This document shows, piece after piece, positions 1 to 10,239 of a stretch of 64,000 bases of DNA (position 1 is its first letter; the number at the start of each line of letters is the position of its first letter). A program made the position numbers and the translations under genes. This stretch comes from Macrosoma leucophasiata (lineage: Eukaryota > Arthropoda > Insecta > Lepidoptera > Hedylidae), in assembly GCA_036365455.1 (NCBI GenBank), contig JAWQUS010000008.1, forward strand, positions 19,265,501 through 19,329,500, written 5' to 3'. The notes beneath the pieces are model-generated. The model was given only the letters and a program-made list of their open reading frames with translations. It was not told where the DNA came from and did not search any database.

Positions 1-50
1 TAATGTGTCTCTGTGCTATTCAAATAAATAATTTCTTTCTTTTTCTTCAG
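1..50 (+). repeat. Possible LINE 3' tail, (TTTC)n
   Basis: An AATAAA-like signal (AAATAAATAA) is followed by a short TTTC run. The same arrangement ends a LINE-type repeat at 35.93-36.09 kb on the other strand. The fragment is cut by the window edge, so the family cannot be named. Confidence 0.3.
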
Positions 51-59
51 AACAATTTT

Positions 60-290
60 CGAGAAAATTATCAATTTGTAAAATATTTTGCTATAAAGTG
101 CCTTTTTTATTTTTGTGAAAAAAATCACGGTCGTTGTATTTCAAAAAATAGAACAAAATATAACATAATAAAAAGGAGAACTGTCATATTAGGATTAACA
201 AGTGTACAAGTAATACTCGACCAACTGAAAAAATGTATCTATTTCAAATCCCCAGAACCCTACATTGCGCATAGTCCTACATACGTTTGG
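60..290 (+). repeat. GGTTCCGTA family, partial diverged copy
   Basis: The stretch around 170-290 (GGAGAACTGTCATATTAGG, then AATACTCGACCAACTG, then AGAACCCTACATTGCGC) follows the 3' half of the fuller copy at 2783-3380 in the same order and orientation. The 5' half is too diverged or missing. No coding capacity is seen. Confidence 0.45.
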
Positions 291-556
291 CCTTTTTTAT
301 TTCCTTTCAGAGGTTGGAACTTTAAAAGTTACCTCGATTAAAAATGCTTTTAAGATAGAGGCTGCTAAATGTGTTTATATTCGCAAAATACCTTGAAGCT
401 TTTTCCTTCCTCAGTCAACACGCTAAGCGCACGTATTAAGTTAAATACATAAGTGGTTCTTCATGATATTTAAATAACGTAAGCAATAGAGTCTAAGGAA
501 CTGAGTTATGGACAAGAATATTTGCTACGTTTTTAATTAAACTTGCGATATTAAGA

Positions 557-890
557 TTCGTAACTTCGCGCCTGTTATCCCAGAAGGGGTAGGCAGAGGT
601 AAATGCATGCATTCAAGCATACATGCAAACATACATGATTCGCCGGTTGCGTTTTGGCCCAGTTAACAGCTGGCGAGCCTGTTCACATCTGGCACATTAC
701 CAAACGCCGAAGTAGGTATACCTACCTAAGATTTTTTTGGATATGGAAAAATTCCAATAGAAGCGAAAGAAAAATCGCAATAGATCCGAACCGAAAGATA
801 AAGGATTTATACCGTTACCTCTGATAAGCCCCGACCCGGAAATAGAACCCAGGACCCCAGCGTTATTAAGAAACAATCGGCTAGTTTCGA
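557..890 (-). mobile_element. SINE-T (tRNA-like SINE), full or nearly full
   Basis: Read on the minus strand, the head carries a box B-like motif (GGTCCTGGGTTC near 840-860). A body follows that is shared with the copies at 42.6 and 61.5-61.8 kb: AACAGGCTCGCC, ATGCATGCATTTACC, and a 3' end GGGATAACAGGCGCGAAGTTACG. The box B and the common body point to a tRNA-derived Pol III retroposon. Box A is decayed here. The exact 5' limit is uncertain. Confidence 0.55.
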
Positions 891-982
891 CTTTATACAG
901 CGTTATCTCTGCTGCATACTGCCTTCTTAAGCACTGATAGTCCGGTATTGGTCAAAACCATCAAAACTTAATCTGATCTAAT

Positions 983-1267
983 ACTGGTAGTAGAGCTCCA
1001 GTGACGGAGCTCGCGGGCGTAGGCACCACCGCATTAAATAATATACTTGCCGCTAAATGGTAGTGTTCAGCACTATCGTGTTCCGGTCTGGTGGTAATGT
1101 ACGGCTCTGTAATTTCCGGAACAGAGGCATAACACCTTAGGCCTCAGGAGTGGTAACGCATCTGCATTTTGACCTTGGTCTTTGTGTGAGTATCTATAGG
1201 CTGCAGTCATCACTTAACATCAATGTGAACTGCATGCTTGCTTGCCACATCCATTACATAAAAAAAG
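983..1267 (+). mobile_element. SINE-A, full-length copy
   Basis: This copy runs from ACTGGTAGTAGAGCTCCAG to the A-run after CCATTACATA. It carries all the family landmarks: the 5' hairpin GAGCTCC/GGAGCTC, GCGGGCGTAGGCACCACCGC, TGGTAGTGTTCAGCACTATC, TGTAATTTCCGG, GGCTGCAGTCATCACTTAAC and TGCATGCTTG. A shared 5' end across many copies argues for a SINE-like unit rather than random LINE truncations. The 3' block (CTGCAGTCATCACTTAACATC) resembles the 3' part of known lepidopteran non-LTR elements; that similarity is from memory. Confidence 0.8.
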
Positions 1268-2572
1268 ATAAAGATTATAATACAACATCAGTAGGCGTAA
1301 ACCCATACAGCACGTAACGTTGCATGTGACGAGAGTGATTCTGAGGTAGAATAATAAAATACTAGATCGATGGCTTCCACTATAAGCTACGGTAATGTAA
1401 ATCGAAAAGTCCGCCGCATGAGACCATCGACAAAATTTCAGATGGTGAGAATTTACCCTACACATTCCGAATCATACAATTATTTCATGCATTTTACCTT
1501 CAATATTGCTAAATGTAGAACCTAACATGTTCGTACATCGAGCCGGGGTTATGGAATGGGATTTTTCCATTAAAATTCAAAAACGTATTTAATCAGAATT
1601 TTTGTGCTCATTTGCAAGTCATTATTGAAGTCCGTCATGAGACCATTGACCTTCGACAAAATTTCTGATGCTGAGAATTTTCCCAGTACATATTCCGAAC
1701 CATGCTACATTTGTCAAGTCTAGAATTTGGTTATATTCAACGCATATCAATCGGCTTGCCCCACATGAAAAAATGAGGGTACAAATGACGTAATGCCTCT
1801 CTTGTCCTTCGAAGTCCTTGATATTTTTTTAATATCTTAAGTCAATAGTGAGAAATGTAAGAATAGACCGATTGTATAGTTGTTTTACCACAATTTAACG
1901 CACGAGCTTCTTATTTAGAACTGCTGCCATTTGTTTTTGGCTTTGGTATCCTAAATTAAAGTAATTAACTTGATGAAAAATATTAACCAGATTCTTTCAC
2001 TCCATGTTTTGGCTGGAGACTGGATATCGATCAATGTATCGATTCGAAAACATGTTTGCGTAGAGTGGTACTTTTTAATACTTAATAATGTCTTACTTTT
2101 TAATAGTTCTAAATTGAATTATTTACATAATAATATACTTAGTTCAAAACATGGGCGCCTTTCCTTCCGCGTTCCGCGATACGAGCGATTTTGCATCCTT
2201 TTCATTATAATTATTGCATTACAAAAAGGATAATGTATACACGTAGAAATTTCTTTAAAAAAAATGTTATCGCACTATACAAATATCACCCGTAGAGGTT
2301 ATACGATTATTGTATATACACAATTATTATATGATATATGTTCAGGTAATCTCACAGCGATTAGTGCATTCATGATTGTGATATTAGCGGAAGGACATTG
2401 TTAAAGTACAGTACATAGAGGATATAATGTAGGTACAAAACATCAAAGCCCTGACGTAATTACATTCTGTTAGAATGTCCCGTTTAATGCGGAAATCATA
2501 TTACTACAGTAATAGATCTGGGATTAATTAGATAGTTGTGATATGATAATAATTAACGCAATTTCATGTCTG
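1268..2572. other. Unassigned AT-rich DNA with one direct-repeat pair
   Basis: No gene is visible. One imperfect direct repeat is present: 1408-1470 and 1627-1701 share CATGAGACCAT, CGACAAAATTTC, GATG.TGAGAATTT and ACATATTCCGAA-type blocks about 220 bp apart. The rest holds only short stop-rich frames. Confidence 0.4.
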
Positions 2573-2625
2573 TTTTTCCTGAAGGCGTAGGCAGAGGTAA
2601 ATGCATGCATTCAAGCGTACACAAC
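2573..2625 (-). repeat. SINE-T 3' fragment
   Basis: The segment TCCTGAAGGCGTAGGCAGAGG followed by TAAATGCATGCATTCAAGCG is the 3' end of SINE-T in reverse, as at 590-625 and 61505-61540. The body and head are missing. Confidence 0.5.
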
Positions 2626-2782
2626 CATACCACAACATAGTAGGTGCAACATGCACCACAGAATCATGGGTGTTTGTATACCCACTAATAGAATTTTTAC
2701 TGCACGTCCGAAGTGAAAAAAATGTGAGACTAAAACCGTAAGTAAGATGTACAACGGAAGTGCTATGGTTATTTGTATTACG

Positions 2783-3380
2783 TTTTAGGGTTCCGTAGCA
2801 AACAAGGAACCATTATAGTTTCGCCATCTGTCCATCCGTCCGCGGTTTAGCGTAAAAAATATTGGTACTAGAGACTTTAAATTTGGCAAAAGTATACACC
2901 TTAATCATGCCGACAAAGTGGTAGAATAAACACAAGAAAAACAAATATTTATAGTAACCTCTCTGTAAAGCGCGTATATATTTTTTTATTTTCGATTTCC
3001 ATATTGTGTGAGGTATCGTTAGATAGGTCTTTCAAAAATATCACGGATGTTTGAACATCATTTTTCGATTTAGTTAACTGTTCGTGACTTATTAAGCTTT
3101 AAAGTGCAAATTTTCGTTTAGAGTAAAATGTCCCCCTCTACCAATTAAACGGTTGTTGTAAGAAATTCAAACGTTACGGCAATAGTAGCTATATATAATT
3201 AAATTAAAAGGTAAACTATCACACTTGAGTTGGCCTTACAATTTGCGAGTAATAGTCGACCAAATATATTTTACTTGAAAATTTTAAACAACTCCATAGA
3301 AAATATTTACTTATTTTTTTCTGCATCTCTTACTCTGTCACTACGGAACCCTATACTGCGCGTGGCCCGACACGCACTTG
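2783..3380 (+). mobile_element. GGTTCCGTA family element, near complete
   Basis: It starts TTTTAGGGTTCCGTAG and ends CTACGGAACCCTATACTGCG followed by TGGCCCGACACGCACTTGG. The 12-base end motifs are inverted relative to each other. The copy at 21645-22257 has the same layout in the opposite orientation, including the seven-fold GACAGACA-type tract near one end. No protein is encoded. The superfamily is not clear; short inverted ends suggest a non-autonomous DNA element, but a LINE-derived unit is not excluded. Confidence 0.6.
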
Positions 3381-3791
3381 GTGTCCCATGACACCAAATA
3401 TTATTTTTACTTATAAGTTAAGAATGAAACCTTTTGCTCTTCGAACTAAATCTCATTGATTCAATCTTCGTGTTATTCAGGTTGAGTGTTTGTATTTAGT
3501 AATTTGCTATATCGAAGTCTTTTGTTCACGTCCAAGTCGTCTGAAGAATAAAAGAAATACGCTTTAAACTCTCTTGTAACGCTAACAATCGAAGATCGTT
3601 CAAAATGATTGCACCATATAGAACTGATCGCAAATATTGCAGGTTAACAAACATCTGGTGGAGTGTTTGCAGAATCGAGGAGAACGTTTGATTTCATTAT
3701 TAAAGTTATGAGTACAAGAAACTGTATTAGAAGTAATACGATCGTGTGTTTCAAGACGACTAGATTTTATGTCCGGGATGTCATAGATTAG

Positions 3792-3916
3792 GGTGCCCGC
3801 ACAAAACTGCGATGAGATGCGAATTTCTACGTCGAGATTCAGTTGACTATACTTTCAATATGACAGACGAAATCGCATCGCAGCAATTCGCATCGCATCG
3901 CAGTTTTGTGTGGACA
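3792..3916. mobile_element. Foldback MITE with CACAAAACTGCGATG arms
   Basis: Left arm GCACAAAACTGCGATGAGAT.. (from 3798) pairs with right arm ..ATCGCATCGCAGTTTTGTGT (to 3911) in inverted orientation with few mismatches, over about 33 bases. The centre is about 55 bp. This is a small non-autonomous inverted-repeat element; no target duplication could be fixed. Confidence 0.65.
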
Positions 3917-4257
3917 TGAAATTACGATACAAATTGTTAATCTGAATCGGAATAAGTTATAATAAAAAGTGTAACACGTAACCTCATAATTGTAAAATTA
4001 GGTATGTTACAAAGTTATACTTAGCGTTATTTAAATACATAATATGGGCTTCTTCACCAACCGATGACTTGAGCGAATGTTTCTAATTGAATGCCCCTAA
4101 TCGCATATATCTTATGTGTCCCTTCACAACTTCCTTAGCCGAGGTTCGGACCCACAAGGGTCTCCCGCAGGCAGTTGCGTTAACTTTATGTTTAGGCATT
4201 AGTTTGCTTTACAGCACTCGCGGTAAAGCAGACTAATTCCTAGTGCCGCCTACATAA
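3917..4257. other. Unassigned spacer
   Basis: Nothing recognisable is seen apart from a short imperfect hairpin (TTTGCTTTAC/GTAAAGCAGAC around 4201-4232). A LINE reading frame might once have extended into its right end, because the codons before 4258 are closed by a stop. Confidence 0.3.
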
Positions 4258-4784
4258 GTGCGCCCTTGTCGGGCATGCCATCGACCGGGTGAATCCATCA
4301 GGCATATTGTGTCCGGCTGTTCAAGTCTTGCCAACGGCAAATATCTGCACAGACACAACCAAGTAGCCAGGATTATCCATCAGCAGCTTGCCTTGCGATA
4401 CAGTCCTGTGGACGTGGAGGTGCCATACTACAGGTATATGCCCGACCCAGTTCTAGAAAACGACCATGCCACAATGTATTGGGACCGGTCTATAATCACT
4501 GACAGGACTATAGTAGCCAATAAGCCTAATAGTGGTGATAGATCGCTCGGAGCGCCGCGCAGTGATTATCGATATCACCGTCCCTCATGATGAGAATCTT
4601 GTGAAAGCCGAGAAAGACAAGGAACTTAAATATCTTGATATGGCTCACGAGATTGTCGCCATGTTGGATGTAGATTCGGCCCTCATTATGCCAATAGTCG
4701 TAACGGTTAACGGACTTATAGCAAAGAGCCTCGACCAACACCTCAAGAGGCTCAAGCTAGTAAGTTGGGTCAGGGGTCTGATGT
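4258..4784 (+). pseudogene. RLE-type (R4/Dong-like) LINE, ORF C-terminus, frameshifted
   Basis: The first frame (4258-4525) opens with a zinc-knuckle CRACHRPGESIRHIVSGC, spaced C-x2-C-x8-H-x4-C. It continues through YYRYMPDPVLEN and ATMYWDRSIITDRTIVANKP. The second frame (from about 4532) continues with VVIDRSERRAVIIDITVP, HDENLVKAEKDKELKYLD and KSLDQHLKRLKL. A CCHC motif followed by KPD-x(n)-D and a lysine-rich helix is the layout of the restriction-like endonuclease at the C-terminus of R2/R4-type LINEs, which cuts target DNA for reverse transcription. Two bases appear to be missing near 4530, and the P-D aspartate is replaced by asparagine, so this copy is dead. The reverse-transcriptase part is absent. 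Confidence 0.75.
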
Positions 4785-4984
4785 AGAAGGCGGTACTCCT
4801 CGGCACGGTATGTATAGTAAGGAGGTTCTTGTCTCTATGACTCTAACCATCGACGGCCTGGACCCTGTGCCCGCTGCCGGTGGCACACATTTTTTTATTT
4901 TTTATATGAATTTGTGCTTTTTATTTATTAAGTTAGAGTAGAGTTTAGTGTAAAAAATAAATAATATGTACAATAAATAAATGA
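4785..4984 (+). mobile_element. 3' untranslated end of the RLE LINE
   Basis: The segment matches 49728-49870 in order: TACTCCTCGGCACGG, AGGAGGTTC, TGGACCCTG, CGCTGCCGG.GGCACAC, a T/A-rich stretch, and CAATAAATAA..GTGGAATA. It ends directly against a SINE-5S in reverse orientation, the same junction seen at 49.87 kb. Confidence 0.65.
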
Positions 4985-5100
4985 GTGGAATATTAATGAC
5001 AACCCTTGATAACGTCCCACTGCTGGAAACGAGTCTCTCCCTTCCTTGGGGGAGGTCTGGAGCTTACTCCACCACGCTGCTCTAATGCGGGTTGGATTGG
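4985..5100 (-). mobile_element. SINE-5S, 3' half only
   Basis: In reverse: the (ATT)-type tail, GACAACCCTTGAT, ACGTCCCACTGCTGG, a C/G run, and GGAGCTTACTCCACCACGC to TGCGGGTTGG. The 5S-like head is lost. The tail faces the RLE LINE 3' end. Confidence 0.6.
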
Positions 5101-5318
5101 AAAACGAAATAATTATTCATATTTCTATGGTTGGTGCCCATAAAAAATGAAGCTCTTATGTCTGGTTTACACTTTGATAAGTCCAAGTGCTAGTGTTAAG
5201 TGATTTGTTAACAGGTCTCGATGTCAAGTGTTAGTCAAGTCAAGTTTTTTTTTCTTTATTCTATTTTTTAAAAGAGGTTTTGTTCCACGAAAAATGACAA
5301 GTTCTTTTTGCAGGGTTA

Positions 5319-5646
5319 TCTATACAAATAAAGAAAATTGGAGTGTCTGTTTGTAAAATTAAAATAACCGCTTTTTGCTAAATGTATTTGTATGTATACA
5401 CGGTACATATACCAAGACAATTTTTTTTACAATTTTTGTCTGTCTGTCTGCCAGTCTGTTTGGCGGGGCTAATCTTGGGAACGGCTGGACCGATTCTGAC
5501 GGGACTGACTGACTTTCACTGGCAAATAGCTTATGTAATGAGGAGTAACTTAGGCTACTTTTATACTAGCTGCGCCCACGACTTCGTCCGGGTAGGTACT
5601 GAAAAATCATAAATTCTCACGCGGACAAAGTCGCGGGCACAGCTAG
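5319..5646 (+). mobile_element. Helitron-like non-autonomous element
   Basis: It begins TCTATACAAATAAAG and ends GGGCACAGCTAG before a T, giving the TC...CTAG termini of Helitrons. Near the 3' end an inverted copy of the terminus (CTAGCTGCGCCCACGACTTC at 5565-5584) faces the true end and makes a large subterminal hairpin. A related copy starts at 63295. The 3' end matches the one attached to helicase coding sequence at 27.85 kb, which supports the Helitron assignment. Confidence 0.7.
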
Positions 5647-6689
5647 TAGTACATATACACCTATTTACACCCATGTCGAATAGATAGTTTTAATTAGTTT
5701 ACTCCTTTGCGAAAGTAATTGATAGTCTGTTTCCCACTTCGAGGTTCATACGTATTTTTATTGGCATAAAACTTGTTATCGCAAAACACAGTGTTTACAC
5801 TGTGTGCCGGGGAGTCCGGGGGAGGATACTTGACCGTAAAAATAGACACTAAAGTTCGCACCTACACTTGCGCGTAACACCTATCAGCGTCTGCGTAAGT
5901 TAACAATAAAAGCATTGAAAAGTGTAAACCAGGCATTAAAATCTATAGATAAGACACTGTCTGAGCATAGTAATGCAGGCCACATTGCATATAAGCAGAT
6001 AGAGCTCACCTCAGCACCTCATACTTACTTTTTTAATGTTGAATATTCAAAATTATAGGTTTATCTCCCTCTTGGTAAATGCATTTGTAAATAAAACAAA
6101 TACCTCAACTCAATTCTACCGCGAGATACTGAGGTATGCTCCGAATTTACTGCCTAAATGCACGGCACTTGATAATAAAGGTAAGCAAATAACCGTTTAT
6201 CTCGTCAATGACAACAACATATCCTCTGGCCTCAGTGCACATTTCGCCGTAGCCGTGGATGGCATGGACAGCTAGCTGATTGAAACCTCTATTCTAGCGC
6301 ACGTCAGCAATTACGCCATAGGGCTGTTATTGTATATACATGTATTGATAAACTAAATTGCTGTCGACAGATGTTCAGCACTATTATACTCCGATCAAAT
6401 GGTTATGTTTGGCCCCTTAACTACCATTACACAGGTTAAAAGGTGCCACAGCACCTACATTTTGACCTCCGATTTTAGTGATTATTAATTTACCATCCAA
6501 ATTAACGGTTTGCATGTTTAAACACCATCATTAAAATATTCGAAATTCAAAATTTTATTTTTATAAATTATTCAAAATTTTGACGACATTTGAAGATATA
6601 AAATAAAATACGGTCCACCAAACATGATCCGTGGTTACCTATAAATAATATTGTAAAGAGGTAATAATGCATAAAATATTACCTCTTTT
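5647..6689. other. Unassigned, with a decayed SINE-A piece
   Basis: About 6370-6475 (GTTCAGCACTAT, CTCCGATCAAATGGTTATG, CTACATTTTGACCTCCG) is a heavily diverged SINE-A fragment in plus orientation. The remaining sequence gives no recognisable gene or repeat. Confidence 0.35.
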
Positions 6690-7312
6690 ACTGGTGGTAG
6701 AGCTCCAGTGACGGAGATCGCGGGCGTAGGCACCACCGCATTACCTAATATATTTGCCGCTAAATGGTAGTGTTCAGCACTATCGTGTTCCAGTCAGGTG
6801 GTAAGGTACGGCCCTGTAATTTCCGGCACAGAGGCATTACATCTTAGACCTCAGGGGCCGTTCAAGTATTACGTGAGCACTATGGGGGGGCGGGAGGGTC
6901 CGTGCTCTGCATATTTTGGATGACTTGGGGGGTAGGGGAGTCTAGATGATGATTACGTCATCGGTAGTTATTTATTTATTACATACACACAGTAAAATCT
7001 CAGCTCTATCCTAAATCTATTTTCTAATTTTTAAAATTATAATTGTAACATTATAATTATAATATTAAAAAAAACAATACATTAATTGAAAAATGTTTAC
7101 GTAAGCATGCGGGGAGGGGGTAAGAGCTTTGCTTACTTTTGCTGACAAGGGGGATGGGGGGGTAAAGAATTGTAATAAATCTTGAAAAATGCTTACGTAA
7201 TACTTGAACGGCCCCTCAGGAGTGGGAACGCATCTGCATTTTGACCTCTGCTCATCATTTAACATCAATATCAACTGCATGCTTGTTTGCCACTTTTTAT
7301 TGGTTTACATTA
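6690..7312 (+). mobile_element. SINE-A, split by a MITE
   Basis: The 5' part (6690-6854) and 3' part (7215-7312) make one SINE-A. The inserted piece at 6855-7214 is a separate inverted-repeat element. The sequence CTCAG at the break is present on both sides, as expected for a target duplication. Confidence 0.8.
6855..7214. mobile_element. MITE with GGGCCGTTCAAGTATTACGT ends
   Basis: Left end GGGCCGTTCAAGTATTACGT and right end ACGTAATACTTGAACGGCCC are perfect inverted repeats about 20 bp long; the similarity runs further as TGAGCA/TGCTTA. It is about 360 bp and inserted inside SINE-A with a probable 5-bp duplication CTCAG. It holds G-runs near both ends and no coding capacity. The superfamily is left open because the duplication length is ambiguous by a base. 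Confidence 0.8.
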
Positions 7313-7469
7313 AAATGAAAATTGCTTTTGGTAACGTTTTACACCGCCACATACCGTTTCCGGTTTTAGATCCGATTCCCGTATAACGATACGTAGTTTT
7401 AATACATCTCTCTGATACGACATCTGTCCAAATAGAATACCATGATACTGGGATCGGATCGGTCATGTG

Positions 7470-7819
7470 TAGGGTTGCCACCTTTTTTTTTGTTGCAATT
7501 AAAGTACATTGGTTATTATAGGTAAGAAAAAAAAGGACATTGAATCAAAATAAAGTATTTTTTGTTTCTCGGTATTTTTATTTTTAATAATTTATTTTTT
7601 ATGGCTTTTTGCTATTTTCAGCCAATTCGTGTCGCGACTAAACAATTGCACAGCATCTTTACAATCGATAATTTTTGTTTAACGAAATAAAATTCACAAA
7701 TAAATCAAATCATGCGAAATAAAGTATTTTCGTGTACTTTGTTGTTCTCATAAAGTATAGAGTACAATTGCTTGAAATAACGAACAATACTTTATTATAA
7801 AGTACGGGTGGCAACCCTA
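7470..7819. mobile_element. hAT-type MITE (TAGGGTTGCCACC ends)
   Basis: The ends TAGGGTTGCCACC and GGTGGCAACCCTA are perfect 13-bp inverted repeats. They are flanked by a perfect 8-bp direct repeat GTCATGTG (7462-7469 and 7820-7827). An 8-bp duplication with short inverted ends is the hallmark of hAT transposition. The 350-bp interior is AT-rich and non-coding, with several TAAAGTA motifs. Confidence 0.85.
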
Positions 7820-8133
7820 GTCATGTGATACGAATCCGGACAAGTCTCTACATGTCGACAAATATGTAAAGACCGAAGTGGTCCAGTCTAGATTGTAGAC
7901 AATTCGTATGGGATTTTTTGGGAGTGAATTTCCGAAAAGCTCGAACAAAAGATCCATTGGTGCGTGTATCCATCGATTGAATCTCTAGTATTCAGCTTTA
8001 CCTGCAATACTTCAATAGTTCTAGCACGTATTCATTTATTCTTTGCCTAAAAACTAGCGAAAAAAAGAATTTTCTTTTAACAAATAGCATTTCCGCATTT
8101 CCATTCCATTTATAATGATTAGGTAGGTACACA

Positions 8134-8396
8134 TCTATATCTATATAAAAATCAATTGCTGTTCGTTAGTCTCGCTAAAACTCAAGAACGGGTGGACCAA
8201 TTCGATTAATTTTGATTTTGTATGATTTCTGGAAGCCCAGGGAAGTTTTATAAGGTAAGAAAATATGAATAAATTGAAGGGAAATAGTAAAAACCACTAT
8301 TTTATTTTCCCATACAAATAGTCCGTATCTACTCGTATCAAACCTTTGACACATTATTTCATTCTGAGGCAATACGATGTTTGCCGGGTCAACTAG
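8134..8396 (+). mobile_element. Helitron-like element, family with ATCAATTGCTGTTCG
   Basis: It starts TCTATATCTATATAAAAATC and ends GCCGGGTCAACTAG. Shared blocks with 55393-55637 and 60533-60800: GTTCGTTAGTCTCG, AAGAACGG.TGGACCAATT, CAATACGA.GTTTGCCGGG. TC/CTAG termini and the absence of inverted ends fit a non-autonomous Helitron. Its 3' end touches the next element exactly. Confidence 0.75.
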
Positions 8397-8630
8397 TCTG
8401 ATATATAAAATTCTCGTGTCACAGTGTTTGTAACAATACTCCTCTGAAACGGCTGGACCGATCATTATGAAATTGTGTGTATATTTAGGTATGAGAATTG
8501 GTTGTAGCCTATTTTTTTTATCCTATCGAATCATCCTAACTGTTACCAGTTAGGGTGATTCGCACCAAATATTTCGATTTTTTGACATTTATTACTCTTA
8601 GGCGATACGGAGTTCCGTCGGGGCAGCTAG
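8397..8630 (+). mobile_element. Helitron-like element, family with TATAAAATTCTCGTGTCAC
   Basis: It starts TCTGATATATAAAATTCTCG immediately after the CTAG of the previous element and ends GGGGCAGCTAG before T. Inside are ACTCCTCTGAAACGGCTGGA and GGCGATACGGAGTTCCG, typical of a common lepidopteran Helitron-like family. It also holds a local inverted repeat (CCTAACTG/CAGTTAGG) near 8536-8555. Confidence 0.75.
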
Positions 8631-8989
8631 TTATTGTTACGTACCCACATACATACTAATTTAAAAATTTGCACCAATTCGACACCACGTTAAGTAATAA
8701 ATGAAGACTACAAAATATGCTCTATTGAAACCATTATGTACCTATTCGTATTAACTTGTTACAATTTGTATAAATTGCGATTATCGACGTCAGGGTTTAA
8801 AACAGTAATCCACAAAAGTGAATGTACATTAATATTGTTATCAATACACGCGTATTTAATTTTTAATTAATGTATACCTTTTCGCCAACCTTGACTTCTC
8901 TCTACGTCTGTTTGGGAACTCCTAATTTTTAATTATATACAGTATCTTTCAAGAAATAGTGCACATGCAGCTTACGAAAGAGGTAATTT

Positions 8990-9743
8990 TACTGCCCTGT
9001 AATTGCCGGCACAGAGGCATAATACCTTAGGCCTCAGAATTGGTAACGCATCTGCATTTTGACCTCTGGTCTTTGTCTTTGTCTATAGGCTGCAGTCATC
9101 GCACCGGAACAGTCATGCACGCTTAAATATCTTTGCTTTTGGCGGCGTCGTGTGGCGGGTTGCTCACTTCCCTCTAAAATGGTCAAGGAGGGCAATGGCT
9201 GTCACATGCGTCATACTCGTGAACGGGTGCTGTTGGTGGGGACTGATCTGTTCTGGTTTGCAGGGGCTACATCACATTTAGTAGATAGCAGTTTATTTGC
9301 ATCTATGCTATGGACGTTCACATTACACGATAATCTGTACTAGATTTAAGCTCTCATTTAAAAGAGCTCTTACTGAGTTTGTTGGGTAGCGGAGTTCTTC
9401 TCAGTAGTGACTGCACTTGGAACACTGCTAAGTGAATAACATTGATCTTGACGAATAAGTTTTTCTTTTTCTTCATTTATTATAATTAAAGGAATTGAAA
9501 AAAAATATGATTATTATGTTTTAACCAAGTAGTTTAAATTATAATTTACTATTATATTAATATATGATTTTGCTTTTACCATATGTAATGGTTATTCACT
9601 CTAGGTAGTTTATGATTTATTGACGTTTTGAAAGTATCTGTAAAGATCTATTCGAAATAAAAATATTTTCTATTTCTATTTCTATCACTTAACATCAATG
9701 TGAACTGCATGTTTGTTCGCCACTTTCATGAAATAAAAAAAAA
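8990..9743 (+). mobile_element. SINE-A, 5'-truncated and split by a LINE tail
   Basis: Left part 8990-9100 starts at the ACTGCCCTGTAATTGCCGG block and reaches GCTGCAGTCATC. The right part resumes at 9684 with ATCACTTAACATC and ends in A-runs. The intervening 9101-9683 is a separate LINE 3' end. The trinucleotide ATC is repeated at both junctions. Confidence 0.75.
9101..9683 (+). mobile_element. 5'-truncated LINE (family D) with (TTTCTA)n tail
   Basis: It ends GAAATAAAAATATTTTC followed by TATTTC repeats, a simple-repeat tail typical of some CR1/Jockey-like LINEs. The 3' UTR blocks GTAGCGGAGTTCTTCTCAG, AGTGACTGCACTTGGAACA and AACATTGATCTTGACG recur in reverse at 23261-23635. A 63-codon open frame (9152-9343) lies at the 5' side; it could be an ORF remnant, but I do not recognise it. 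Confidence 0.6.
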
Positions 9744-9967
9744 TCGGCTGGTTTAGACTTCGTAGCGCGTTACCTACTGCTCACTGCCTACATTAGCACT
9801 GATTGTCTGGCATTGGTCAAAACTTGATCAAAATGGTCGACGAAGGTCACATAGGTAAGGTGCGAATGAGATAACACTCTACAGACCCAAAATAAGCCGA
9901 AGTCTCCTTCCTAGGCTCGATGTGCAATATATCTTATTGGATACTGTAGACCTTGTGATCTGCCAAA

Positions 9968-10239
9968 TCCTACTAATATTATAAACGCGAAAGTTTGTAT
10001 GTTTGTTTGCTTGTTACTCCTTCACGTAAAAACTGCTCAACCGATTTTCATGAAATTTGGCACACACATAGACGACAACTTGGATTAACACATAATTTTT
10101 TTAATGTGTTTTTTAATCATTAAGTTTTTATCCCGAAAAAAGAAACGTTCAGGTGGCATGCCATGTGATGATTTGATGAGTTTCCACACGTTACGCGAAA
10201 GGCGAACTATACGCAAGCGGAACCGCAGGCAAACGCTAG
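9968..10239 (+). mobile_element. Helitron-like element (AAATTTGGCACACA type)
   Basis: It starts TCCTACTAATATTATAAACG, has a TTTG/TTGT-rich stretch, CAACCGATTTTCATGAAATT, and ends GCAGGCAAACGCTAG before T. The TC start, CTAG end and an AAACGCTAG terminus fit a lepidopteran Helitron-like family with an internal microsatellite-like tract. Confidence 0.7.
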
